NCBI GenBank assembly: GCA_002347025.1
Contig: DEAE01000007.1
Location: forward strand, 40,859 to 104,858
Length of the DNA stretch: 64,000 bases
Direction: 5' to 3'
DNA from: Acidobacteria bacterium UBA2990
Lineage (GTDB): Bacteria > Acidobacteriota > Vicinamibacteria > Vicinamibacterales > UBA8438
Shown: piece after piece, positions 9,493 to 17,147 of the stretch
Layout of the letters: each line of letters starts with the position of its first letter
Position numbering within the stretch: the stretch's first letter is position 1
Made by a program: the position numbers and the translations under genes
Notes under the pieces: generated by a model
What the model saw: only the letters and a program-made list of their open reading frames with translations
The model's database searches: none
Told to the model about the DNA's origin: nothing

Positions 9493-9810
9493 ATGGTTAC
9501 CCCCGCCAATCATCAACAAGAATTTGTGTCAAACACTTCATTGTCTGTCCCCGTTCCAACACATCAAAAAGAACCAAATTATTCCTTACCGATCCGGTCC
9601 TAGCTCACACAGGTATTGCCGGCTTAGTTAAACTGGCCATCAGGGATTTTCTCTAAACCTACCTCAGATTCAAGCAATGAAGAGCCAAACCATTTTGCCA
9701 TCATTGTCCTGGGTGGCTTCTTTGATGGAATTTTCGTGTAGCCGCTTATCAAGATCGGCATTCTCAATATATACTTTTCATCTCAACATTAACTTTTCAT
9801 GAGGTGGAGA
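9493..9810. other. Intergenic region with a 9-base direct repeat
   Basis: About 300 bases between the divergent amidase and the exported 211-residue protein gene. ACTTTTCAT occurs at 9773-9781 and again at 9792-9800, 19 bases apart (about two helical turns), directly upstream of the rightward start codons. No RNA gene or convincing ORF is seen. Promoters for both genes should lie here, but I cannot assign boxes with confidence. Confidence 0.5.
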
Positions 9811-10443
9811 ATGAGAGGCTCAATGTCAAAAACACTGCTTATTCCAACAACTGCCATCACCGTGCTCACTCTAGGACTAGGCAGTGCGTTTGGCCAACAG
9901 GCTGAACCCTCTGGTCCGCATACATCTGCAGAATGGCAAATCTGGGCATACACAACTGCCGCTCCTTCATTTATTGCGGAGAACGCAACGGCGGTCGATG
10001 CTTCTAATAATGTCTTACGAGCAGGTACGAACGGCTGGACTTGTGTTCCTGCTAATCCAAGAGGACCGGCTGAACCCGAAAACGGCTGGATGGACGCTCA
10101 CGAAGCCATGCCGTTGTGTGCCGATGGAGAAGGCTTTAAATGGGTCGTCGCCTATCTCACCGGAGAAACCCCTCAGCTCGAACGTAACGTCTTTATATGG
10201 ATGCTTCACGGAGACATGGGAGAAGACAACACCACCCCGCTCGTGATGAGCCAGGCCGAGGCTGAGGATCCAGACAACTGGATCATGTCCGGACCGCATC
10301 TGATGATGATGCCCAAAGACATTAGCAGCTTGGACGCCTTCACAACCGACTTCACGTCTGGATCGCCCTACGCGATGTTTGCTGGCACAGACTACGCACA
10401 CCTCATGATTCCCTTTGAGCACTACTATCATTACGCACAGTGA
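9811..10443 (+). CDS. Exported protein of unknown function, about 210 residues
   Basis: No family is recognised. The protein has a Sec signal (TTAITVLTLGLGSAFGQQ region) and a compact mature part with a tryptophan-rich beginning. A central segment runs GWTCVP...GWMDAHEAMPLC, whose two cysteines could form a disulfide. A methionine- and histidine-rich C-terminal half (SGPHLMMMPKD, FAGTDYAHLMIPFEHYYHY) could bind a metal or heme, but that is only a suggestion. Three in-frame ATGs (9799, 9811, 9823) are candidate starts. 9811 was chosen because GAGGTGGAGA immediately precedes it. The gene stands alone, with its own upstream region and an intrinsic terminator 28 bases past the stop, so it is probably monocistronic. 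Confidence 0.75.
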   Translation: MRGSMSKTLLIPTTAITVLTLGLGSAFGQQAEPSGPHTSAEWQIWAYTTAAPSFIAENATAVDASNNVLRAGTNGWTCVPANPRGPAEPENGWMDAHEAMPLCADGEGFKWVVAYLTGETPQLERNVFIWMLHGDMGEDNTTPLVMSQAEAEDPDNWIMSGPHLMMMPKDISSLDAFTTDFTSGSPYAMFAGTDYAHLMIPFEHYYHYAQ

Positions 10444-10470
10444 ATTCGAGAGTAGGGGCAAGCAAGAATG

Positions 10471-10506
10471 GAGGGCAGAGGAACCCCCTCAAGCCCTCTT
10501 TTCTCT
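10471..10506 (+). terminator. Intrinsic terminator after the 9811 gene
   Basis: GAGGGC at 10471-10476 pairs with GCCCTC at 10493-10498. An inner stem GAGG (10478-10481)/CCTC (10487-10490) extends it across a small internal loop. TTTTCTCT follows directly. It lies 28 bases after the stop codon and has the layout of a rho-independent terminator. Confidence 0.75.
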
Positions 10507-10677
10507 CCACCAGGACGTCAGACAATCCAGCACGCCCAACTACACACTTCCTGCAGCCTCTGGGAACTAGGTCGGTAGAAATATCATTGGCTCGAGCCGG
10601 ACAGCCTTAGCCCTTTGTTGCTGCGGTCTGGAGATCATCGATCGACTTGAGGTCTGCCGCAGCTTCGACCAATCCTA

Positions 10678-11412
10678 TTGAAGGGGACATCTGCCCTGAC
10701 TCAACTGCTTCTGATCAGTAATTCGACAAACCACGGGGAAGGCTATCTCGACCACTGCATGGACGAGATACTCGACATCCTCGGACAGCGACGTAAGCTC
10801 GCATTCATCCCGTTCGCACTTTTTGATCGTGATGCCTACGGAGCAAAGGCGCAGCAACGGTTCGAGCGTGAAGGCCTCGTTGTGCGAACTGTCACTGCCG
10901 ATGATGCTGGACTTGAAACGCTTGACTGGGCAGAAGCGGCCTTCGTTGGAGGCGGAAACACTTTTCGGCTCCTCAAAACACTGCGTGATGCCTATTTACA
11001 TAAAAAACTTCGTCAGCGCGTCAGTCAAGGCATGGTCTATATGGGAGCAAGCGCTGGGGCTAACATAGCGTCACCCACCATCCGCACCACCAATGACATG
11101 CCAATTGTCGAGCCAGACTCCTTGGACGCGATCGCTCTCGTACCATTTCAAATCAACCCACACTATGTGGAACCACGCGGACACACGACTCACATGGGCG
11201 AAACCCGCGATCAGCGCCTCGCTGAATACCTAGAAGAAAACTCCACTGCCGTGGTCGGAATCCGCGAGGGAGGTTGGATTCGGGTAGTTGGACAGCGAGC
11301 GACGATTGGGGGCACACAGGCGGCACGAATCTTCAGACGTGACTCGGGTCCGGAGGACCGCACTCCAGGCGCCGACCTCTCTGACCTACTCGTAGTGGGG
11401 AATCTACCTTAG
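10678..11412 (+). CDS. pepE: Dipeptidase E-like serine peptidase (S51)
   Basis: S51 family peptidase, related to Salmonella/E. coli PepE (alpha-aspartyl dipeptidase, about 229 residues) and cyanophycinase. The full catalytic set is visible: the nucleophile Ser125 in MGASAGANI, Asp140 in TNDMP, and His162 in INPHY. The GGGNTF strand at 91-96 is also typical. There is no signal peptide, so it should act in the cytoplasm, releasing aspartate from N-terminal Asp dipeptides. The start is uncertain. The frame opens with TTG at 10678, but AAGGGG at 10681-10686 lies after it and is better spaced for a CTG at 10696. The family's usual start sits just before the LLLISNS strand, which favours a short N-terminus and a non-ATG start. 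Convergent with the small gene at 11564. Confidence 0.85.
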   Translation: MKGTSALTQLLLISNSTNHGEGYLDHCMDEILDILGQRRKLAFIPFALFDRDAYGAKAQQRFEREGLVVRTVTADDAGLETLDWAEAAFVGGGNTFRLLKTLRDAYLHKKLRQRVSQGMVYMGASAGANIASPTIRTTNDMPIVEPDSLDAIALVPFQINPHYVEPRGHTTHMGETRDQRLAEYLEENSTAVVGIREGGWIRVVGQRATIGGTQAARIFRRDSGPEDRTPGADLSDLLVVGNLP

Positions 11413-11563
11413 GTGTTATCCAGTCGGAGGCCAATTACCTCAGTTCGACAAGAGCAAAAATGGAACAGCCGTAGGTGGCAGCAGGAATTGCGGCAACCCA
11501 TCCGCTTCATATATGTGGTCCCGTTCCTAGACAGGCCCTCCCTCTCTCTGGAGCCGTAACACC

Positions 11564-11806
11564 CTACTCACCATCACGTCCTTTTCGGTATTCCTCTCTA
11601 AGGTTATGAGCAAACCGCTTCAATCCCCGCTTAGCCGATTCCACTTTCGGCTGGCTGTCACGCCATGCTTGCCTCGCTCGAGGCTCAAGCTCTTCGGCCA
11701 ACTTTCGAGAGGTCTCTCTCAATTTTTGGGAGAGCTTTGCACGTGTCTCAGGGTCACTCGCTATTTCCTGCACAGCACGTGCCGCCAGACGACTGATTAT
11801 TCCCAT
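11564..11806 (-). CDS. Small charged helical protein of unknown function
   Basis: Predicted protein of 80 residues starting MGIISRLAARAVQEIA. It is strongly alpha-helical and amphipathic, rich in Arg, Lys and Glu, with no signal peptide and no hydrophobic membrane segment. Heptad-like spacing in the middle suggests a coiled coil. The ATG at 11806 was chosen because GGAG (complement of 11814-11817) sits seven bases upstream; the frame extends to 11872 but has no better start. It is supported as a gene by the ribosome site, the biased composition and a position in an otherwise empty gap between convergent and co-directional genes. I do not recognise the family. A structural or nucleic-acid-associated role would be only a guess. 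Confidence 0.6.
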   Translation of the reverse strand: MGIISRLAARAVQEIASDPETRAKLSQKLRETSRKLAEELEPRARQAWRDSQPKVESAKRGLKRFAHNLREEYRKGRDGE

Positions 11807-11927
11807 CACTTGACTCCAAATTGAACCACCCCAGTCACCCTCTGTCTTTTCTATCGTGCAATAACGCTGCAAAATTCAACATTGCACTTCAGACTCAAGT
11901 AATGGCCGTTAGAGTGGATAACCCGCA

Positions 11928-12614
11928 CTACGGTCCAGGCGGGTGAACAGCCTCCCATTCACGGGTAAGGTACCTGGACTCGGCTAGTTGAGTCGCTGTC
12001 ATCCGCCTTGCTAAGGCATCTCGAGCCTCAATCGCTATCTGCCGATTCTCGGTGGTGTCCCGGGAAGCCGCCAAACTGCGCCACATGTGAGCCCGAACGT
12101 AATCCTGCGACAGACCCTTTCCACTTCCGTACATGGCGCCAAGGTAGGACATCCCCCCAGCGTGTCCCTGTTCAGCTGCCAGCTTCAGCCAACGGACGGC
12201 TTCGACGTGGTCCAACTGAACCCCACGACCAGTGTCGTACATGATTCCAAGGTTGTATTGTGCACGGTCATAACCTTGCTCGGCCGCCAGACGGAACCAA
12301 TGAGCAGCTTCCGTCTGGCTCTGCGGCACACCGCGGCCATTGCTGTACATGACACCCAAGTTATGCTGGGTATAGACATGGCCCTGCTCGGCCGCCAGTC
12401 CATACCAGTGCATAGCCTGGACCTGATCTCTTGAGACACCTCTGCCGTTGGCGTATCTGAATCCGAGTTCAGCCTGTGCGTCAGCATTTCCTTGATCCGC
12501 TCGCATACGAACGTCGTCCAGTGGAGCCACAGCAGCCTGTCTACCTACCAGTTCAAGGCTGGCAGAAAGGAGGATCACAACAACGAAGACAGCAGTGTGC
12601 ATATTTGACTGCAT
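11928..12614 (-). CDS. Exported Sel1-repeat protein
   Basis: Protein of 228 residues with a Sec signal (about 1-26) and four consecutive Sel1/TPR-like repeats of 36 residues between about residues 40 and 185. Each unit follows the pattern AxxxLGxMYxxGRGVxxDxxxAxxWxxLAAEQG. Such repeats form an alpha-alpha superhelix that binds partner proteins, and in this export context it is probably a periplasmic scaffold. The C-terminal part (about 185-228) is helical without a recognisable domain. It lies at the left end of a leftward run that starts with the quinoprotein gene at 18914. A 192-base gap separates it from the sugar dehydrogenase gene, so co-transcription is uncertain. Confidence 0.88.
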   Translation of the reverse strand: MQSNMHTAVFVVVILLSASLELVGRQAAVAPLDDVRMRADQGNADAQAELGFRYANGRGVSRDQVQAMHWYGLAAEQGHVYTQHNLGVMYSNGRGVPQSQTEAAHWFRLAAEQGYDRAQYNLGIMYDTGRGVQLDHVEAVRWLKLAAEQGHAGGMSYLGAMYGSGKGLSQDYVRAHMWRSLAASRDTTENRQIAIEARDALARRMTATQLAESRYLTREWEAVHPPGP

Positions 12615-12806
12615 CAGTTCTGTTCCGACTGCATAAATTCTAGCAATCCCCCTCTTACACCGTTCAGTTCCGTGCCCTCAAATAGATCCATTACTGGTGT
12701 TGACTGAGGGCGCAATGATCCAGCGCCTACCCAACAAGCTTCTATAGCCCCCTTCGCAGGGCACTGCCTCCACAGGTACATTTTCTGTCGTGTCTCCCGC
12801 TGTTCC

Positions 12807-14174
12807 TCATTCTTGACCGGTGTAATGAAATTGTACAATCGCCCCAGGATGGTCCAATACTTGAGTCATCTCTCCAGTCACGCCGGTCGTGCGCCCGGCA
12901 TTATCGGTGGCGACATAAATCGTCCGACCATTCGGATGAATAGCTATATCTCTGTACCGGTTTGCAGTTCTGAAAAGCTCAACCGGCTCACCTACAGCAG
13001 AGCTCCCATCCGCTGAAAGCTGTTGGCGATACATCCGGCCCTTAATCATGCCTGGCACCAGCAGTGAATCAGCCCAGCCTGGGATACCACCTTCGCGCGT
13101 CGTGTAGACTCCCAAACTCGATGGAGCAATCGTAGCGCCGCCTTGAGCGGCAAAGTCATATCCGCTCGACACCGTAAACAAAGTCTGAATCGGTGGCTGG
13201 AAATCAGAATGACTCCACGAATCCTCTGTCTCAGAAGGGACTGATGGCGGAACCTCACTGGTGCTGAAGACCAAATCGCTACAGGATTCCGGTTCCGAGG
13301 CTGACCAGTTAAAGTAAACATAGGCTTGCCCATCACGATATCCAGCGACCTGAGGCCATCCGTAATTCTTGCCGGACTCGACCAGATTCAACTCATCGTC
13401 GGTGCTTGGTCCGTGTTCCGAAGCGTACAAAGCCCCGTCTCGGCCAAACACCAACCCCTGTGGATTGCGGTGCCCATATGAGAAAATGTGACTCTGAACT
13501 CCGTTAAGTGACGGGTTGTCTACTGGAATCGAACCGTCCAGGTTCAGTCGAAGCACCTTCCCCTGATAGCTCCCCCAATCCTGCAACTGCACCTCGCCGG
13601 CCGTAGGCAGCTCTTGAGCCAGATTGGGATTACAGTAGTTTTGGAGCCAATTACCACCTTGATCTCCAATGGTCAGATATAACTTCTCGTCTGGGCCAAT
13701 CGCTAGGCGTCCACCCAAATGGTCGTCGTGAGCTGGTAACTCTGTAATGATATCGAAAGGGTCCTCTAAAGTGTGTCTGGCTGAGTCAAAGGAAAACCGT
13801 CTGACCTTCAGTCTTAAACCCATCTGCCCCAGGTAGGTGTAGGCCACATAAGCGTAATCGGCCCCACTTCCCTTCCCAAGTTCCGGGTGCACCGCCAGAC
13901 CGAGCAGACCATCTTGGGCGACGTTCTGAATAACCTCGTCAATCGTCACAGCGACTTCCTTGCTGCCGTCTATTGGATTCACCCGAGTCACCCGTTTCGC
14001 CGTACGCTCAGTCACCCAGATATAGTCATCCGGTCCCCACGAAATCTCCCACGGATACTGTAGACCGGTCGTCAGAACACCAAGACTAAAAGCGTCGTCC
14101 TCTCTGCTCTGAGCCGAATCGCTTGAGAATTGAATGAGTCCAAGCAAGACGAATGCTGCTATATATCGTTCCAT
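12807..14174 (-). CDS. Exported PQQ-dependent sugar (glucose/sorbosone) dehydrogenase-like protein
   Basis: Six-bladed beta-propeller of the soluble aldose sugar dehydrogenase (GSDH) family, 455 residues with a Sec signal (about 1-23). Family motifs in order are YPWEISWGPDDYIWVTER near the start, HDDHLGGRLAIGPDEKLY (containing the catalytic-type His and the PQQ/Ca site region), TIGDQGGNW, YGHRNPQGLVFG, EHGPSTDDELNLV and NYGWPQVAGY. The enzyme should oxidise sugars or related alcohols in the periplasm and pass electrons to a soluble acceptor. No fused cytochrome domain is present. GGAG precedes the ATG by about eight bases. It sits between the transketolase-like gene and the Sel1 gene on the same strand. 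A second quinoprotein lies at 17148-18914. PQQ synthesis genes are not in the window. Confidence 0.9.
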   Translation of the reverse strand: MERYIAAFVLLGLIQFSSDSAQSREDDAFSLGVLTTGLQYPWEISWGPDDYIWVTERTAKRVTRVNPIDGSKEVAVTIDEVIQNVAQDGLLGLAVHPELGKGSGADYAYVAYTYLGQMGLRLKVRRFSFDSARHTLEDPFDIITELPAHDDHLGGRLAIGPDEKLYLTIGDQGGNWLQNYCNPNLAQELPTAGEVQLQDWGSYQGKVLRLNLDGSIPVDNPSLNGVQSHIFSYGHRNPQGLVFGRDGALYASEHGPSTDDELNLVESGKNYGWPQVAGYRDGQAYVYFNWSASEPESCSDLVFSTSEVPPSVPSETEDSWSHSDFQPPIQTLFTVSSGYDFAAQGGATIAPSSLGVYTTREGGIPGWADSLLVPGMIKGRMYRQQLSADGSSAVGEPVELFRTANRYRDIAIHPNGRTIYVATDNAGRTTGVTGEMTQVLDHPGAIVQFHYTGQE

Positions 14175-14308
14175 GGCTAAACTCCGCCTTCGTCACAGCC
14201 CCGACTCGGAGATGGACCAGACAATGATGATTCACCGGCGTCCCAATTGGGGAGCTGAGCCACTCCTTGACCTAGGTCGGCATATAGCATCAGCAATCCA
14301 TGAGCCAT

Positions 14309-14326
14309 AAAACCCACACCGGTGGG
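14309..14326 (-). terminator. Short intrinsic terminator after the transketolase-like gene
   Basis: On the minus strand CCCAC-CGGT-GTGGG (14326-14313) is followed by TTTT (14312-14309) and then AT. It begins 10 bases after the stop codon at 14337. The stem is only five GC-rich pairs, so strength is uncertain, but position and T-run fit an intrinsic terminator. Confidence 0.5.
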
Positions 14327-14336
14327 ACCCCGATAT

Positions 14337-16901
14337 CTAGCTCAGTGCTGCCAAGGCGCTTCGCTGCTGCTCCAAACGCACCGCTCTATCCTCAGCGAAA
14401 CGCACAATACCTCGATAAATCGAATCCTCGTCGAGGTGAGATTCCGCTATGACATCCGGTTCCGTTCCGCCACTTCGCCAGCGATCATCAAAGTCGGCAT
14501 AGAGCGAGTAGGCTTCTGTGACGGGTCCAAGATTGGGAATCGGTGGAACACGCTTGGTCATCGTACTAACAACCATACAGTCATAGCGCGAGGATGTTGG
14601 TAACACATGCCGCTGGTACTCCTCCGGCTGGAAGCCAAACAGTTCGGTGCTAATGACAGACACAATGCGCACATTGATCCCGTCTGCGTCTAGTCGTGGA
14701 ATCACCTTGACCACATTCATCGTCGCACTAGAGCCTTGCACAAACACCGTACCCATACAGGGCTTTTCACTCTGGTAGTCACGAATTAGATAGAGACCCT
14801 TAGCTGCCGCCAGGAGATCACGGTCTGCAAAAGTCTCACGGTCGACCACCTGAAAATCTGGACGGGCAACATGGATTACGATGATACCGATTTCTTTGAC
14901 TTCAAGTGCTTTCTGAACTGCTGCAAAGTATCCAGGAGCAACGTCGTTGTAGTCCCAAAAATACAGATTAATGACCTGTCCCCGTGGCAGTAATGTCCAG
15001 GTCTGAGGAGCAAATATTCCAAAATGCGTCCTGGCATCGGCGGCCGTCTCTGGACCAGAGTGCCCTGCTAAGACATTCAGCACTCCTAGCTCGAACGGAC
15101 TGTCCTGATTCATTTGCGAGAACACCCGCGCTGGCGTATACATAAGCGGAGTGAATGCGCCGTATGTACCAGATATTCCCCACACTCCGGCATAGTTCGC
15201 AGGGTCAGAGGATGCGTTCTGACTAATCAGACCAATGACTGTCGAGGTGTTTCCTGCTTCTTGAATAGCTGCCTTGAGCCTTGTGCCATAGGGATTCTCA
15301 ACCGGGTCGTAGTGCCCCAACAAGTTGGCTTTTTCAACGTTAATCGAACCGGACAGGTCAGCGGCCATCGTCATGAAGCGCCCTTCAGTGACGTAATTAA
15401 GCCATGCGCCGATTTCACTAATCGCACGCCTCGGGCCCTGTTTGAGTCCGGGTTTATGAAACAGCGAAATTCGGCGCGTGATCTGCTCACCGGAGTGCTT
15501 ATTCTCCACAACCACATCTTGAGGTTCAGTCGGTAGGTTCTCGACCTTCAACCGAGAATCCAAGAACGGATTCGTTGCTGTATCAATCCGGAGAGATGGA
15601 TTCCGGTTTACCGAGTCGGCGATGTCGATCAAGCGTTTGGCAGTCCATTCACGTAGTCCCTCTCGCCGGTCCAGCACAGATAGCAACTTATCAACGTTCG
15701 TCTTGAACTGGATCAATCGATCCGCTTCAGTCTCTGGCACTCCATCGCGGATACCATCGAACGTCACACCGAACCTCTGTTCGAAAGATTCAGCTAATGC
15801 AACAAAATACTCGCCGTTCATCTTGAACCCATAAGGATGAGACGGATAACTGACCAAGTGGTCGTGTCCATTGATTTTTCCGTCGTGGACTGATGGCCAC
15901 CATCCTTTTACGGTTGGTCCAACCAAGATCATCGGTCGGCGATCCTGAGCCGGCCATTCTTCCATCGTTTTCAGGGCCGCGATGACCTGGTCAAAGTCGT
16001 TACCATTTTCAATCGTGAAAACATTCCAGCCCCACGACACCCATTGCTGAGCAATGTCGTAGTCCTTGTACTGAGGTTTGATCACACCGCCGATCAAGGT
16101 ATCGTCGATTCCAGCGTTATTAAGCGACAGAAGCACCCTGAGCCGCTTGCCAACCTGTTGAGACACCGCTATGTTCTTCAACTCTTGGGCGTGTCCCTCG
16201 GTCAAGGCGAATTCCCCTTCAAGCGCAACCACTTTGAGGTCTTGCGCTGCCCCAACGTAATCCCAGAACACTGCCTTTCCAGCGGCCGTAGCAACCCCGA
16301 TTCCGGAGGGCCCACCGTTGACATCGTTTGTCGCGTCGGTAGATTCGGCATGTCCAGCCAACGACCGAATACCACGAATCTTGGCTTCTCCAAAAAGCGG
16401 ATGATCTGTCAAGCCGTTAGCGTCAAGTAAAGTCTCTAATGCCCCTGCCCCACGACGAAATCCGAGGGCATCAACAGGCAGAAACGCTATTTTAGGGTCC
16501 ACCTTAAACCGGATGTCTCCTGATATTTCGTACTCTTTCCGCAGAGCTTCATACAGAATCATCCACAAGGCATAACAAGTCGGGATACTGTGCCCACCGG
16601 CGAGCATGAACTTGTCTGAGAACGGACCCTTAGGGTCGCGGAGGTCGTAACGAAGTCCCCCCAGGGCCGGGCCTGCAAGGTGACAAGCGACATTGTAGGG
16701 CGTGTAAGCCAAAGGTCCACCAAAATGCCCAGTTTGTGAATAGTTACCCAGCAAACATAGATTCATCGCCGTCATGAACGCGATATCATCGAAACGTTCT
16801 CGCTCATAGGATGGAAGCTCTACGTTGTGCTCCTTAAGCTTGGTGCTTCCAGCAACCGTGTGGAGGCTGACGGTTTGCTGTCCCTGGACGCCTGTCGTCA
16901 T
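14337..16901 (-). CDS. Transketolase-like thiamine-diphosphate enzyme (long form)
   Basis: Protein of about 854 residues with the three-part transketolase layout. The ThDP pyrophosphate domain holds GEFALTEGHAQE followed by LLSLNNAGIDDT, matching the GDGxxxEG...N pattern. The pyrimidine-binding domain is in the middle, and the C-terminal domain starts near VFVQGSSATMNVV. Standard transketolases are about 660 residues, so this is a long variant, and a helical insert around residues 380-470 contributes to the extra length. No signal peptide is seen. The likely role is cytosolic transfer of two-carbon units, but pyruvate-dehydrogenase-E1-like activity cannot be excluded. ATG 16901 was chosen because GGGGTG lies six bases upstream; a GTG nine codons earlier is the alternative. 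A terminator follows the stop. A 246-base gap separates it from the quinoprotein gene upstream. Confidence 0.85.
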   Translation of the reverse strand: MTTGVQGQQTVSLHTVAGSTKLKEHNVELPSYERERFDDIAFMTAMNLCLLGNYSQTGHFGGPLAYTPYNVACHLAGPALGGLRYDLRDPKGPFSDKFMLAGGHSIPTCYALWMILYEALRKEYEISGDIRFKVDPKIAFLPVDALGFRRGAGALETLLDANGLTDHPLFGEAKIRGIRSLAGHAESTDATNDVNGGPSGIGVATAAGKAVFWDYVGAAQDLKVVALEGEFALTEGHAQELKNIAVSQQVGKRLRVLLSLNNAGIDDTLIGGVIKPQYKDYDIAQQWVSWGWNVFTIENGNDFDQVIAALKTMEEWPAQDRRPMILVGPTVKGWWPSVHDGKINGHDHLVSYPSHPYGFKMNGEYFVALAESFEQRFGVTFDGIRDGVPETEADRLIQFKTNVDKLLSVLDRREGLREWTAKRLIDIADSVNRNPSLRIDTATNPFLDSRLKVENLPTEPQDVVVENKHSGEQITRRISLFHKPGLKQGPRRAISEIGAWLNYVTEGRFMTMAADLSGSINVEKANLLGHYDPVENPYGTRLKAAIQEAGNTSTVIGLISQNASSDPANYAGVWGISGTYGAFTPLMYTPARVFSQMNQDSPFELGVLNVLAGHSGPETAADARTHFGIFAPQTWTLLPRGQVINLYFWDYNDVAPGYFAAVQKALEVKEIGIIVIHVARPDFQVVDRETFADRDLLAAAKGLYLIRDYQSEKPCMGTVFVQGSSATMNVVKVIPRLDADGINVRIVSVISTELFGFQPEEYQRHVLPTSSRYDCMVVSTMTKRVPPIPNLGPVTEAYSLYADFDDRWRSGGTEPDVIAESHLDEDSIYRGIVRFAEDRAVRLEQQRSALAALS

Positions 16902-17147
16902 AAGGACACCCCAAGCACAATTCCACACCGCTTTTGCATTCCTTCAACCGTCATCAGCATTCCGTATATCCCCAAATAATCTCTTTTGCAGACTCTACAC
17001 ATCTAGCGACCTACCAGTCTCACTTGCTTCCGCAATATCTAGGATCAAAATCATACCGTTCACGAAGCTGAAAACCAGGTCGTCGGTTACTCTTCGAGTT
17101 CTCCGTCATCTTCTGCGTAAACAGCTTACAAACCATCCACTACCACT

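Noticed and set aside
12614..12838. Leftward 74-codon frame between the Sel1 and sugar dehydrogenase genes
   Set aside because: It overlaps the end of the dehydrogenase gene, has unlikely residue composition and no ribosome site or family features.
16898..16939. 13-codon leader-like ORF overlapping the transketolase-like ATG by four bases
   Set aside because: Its AAGGA sits directly against the ATG with no spacing, so initiation is improbable; likely chance.
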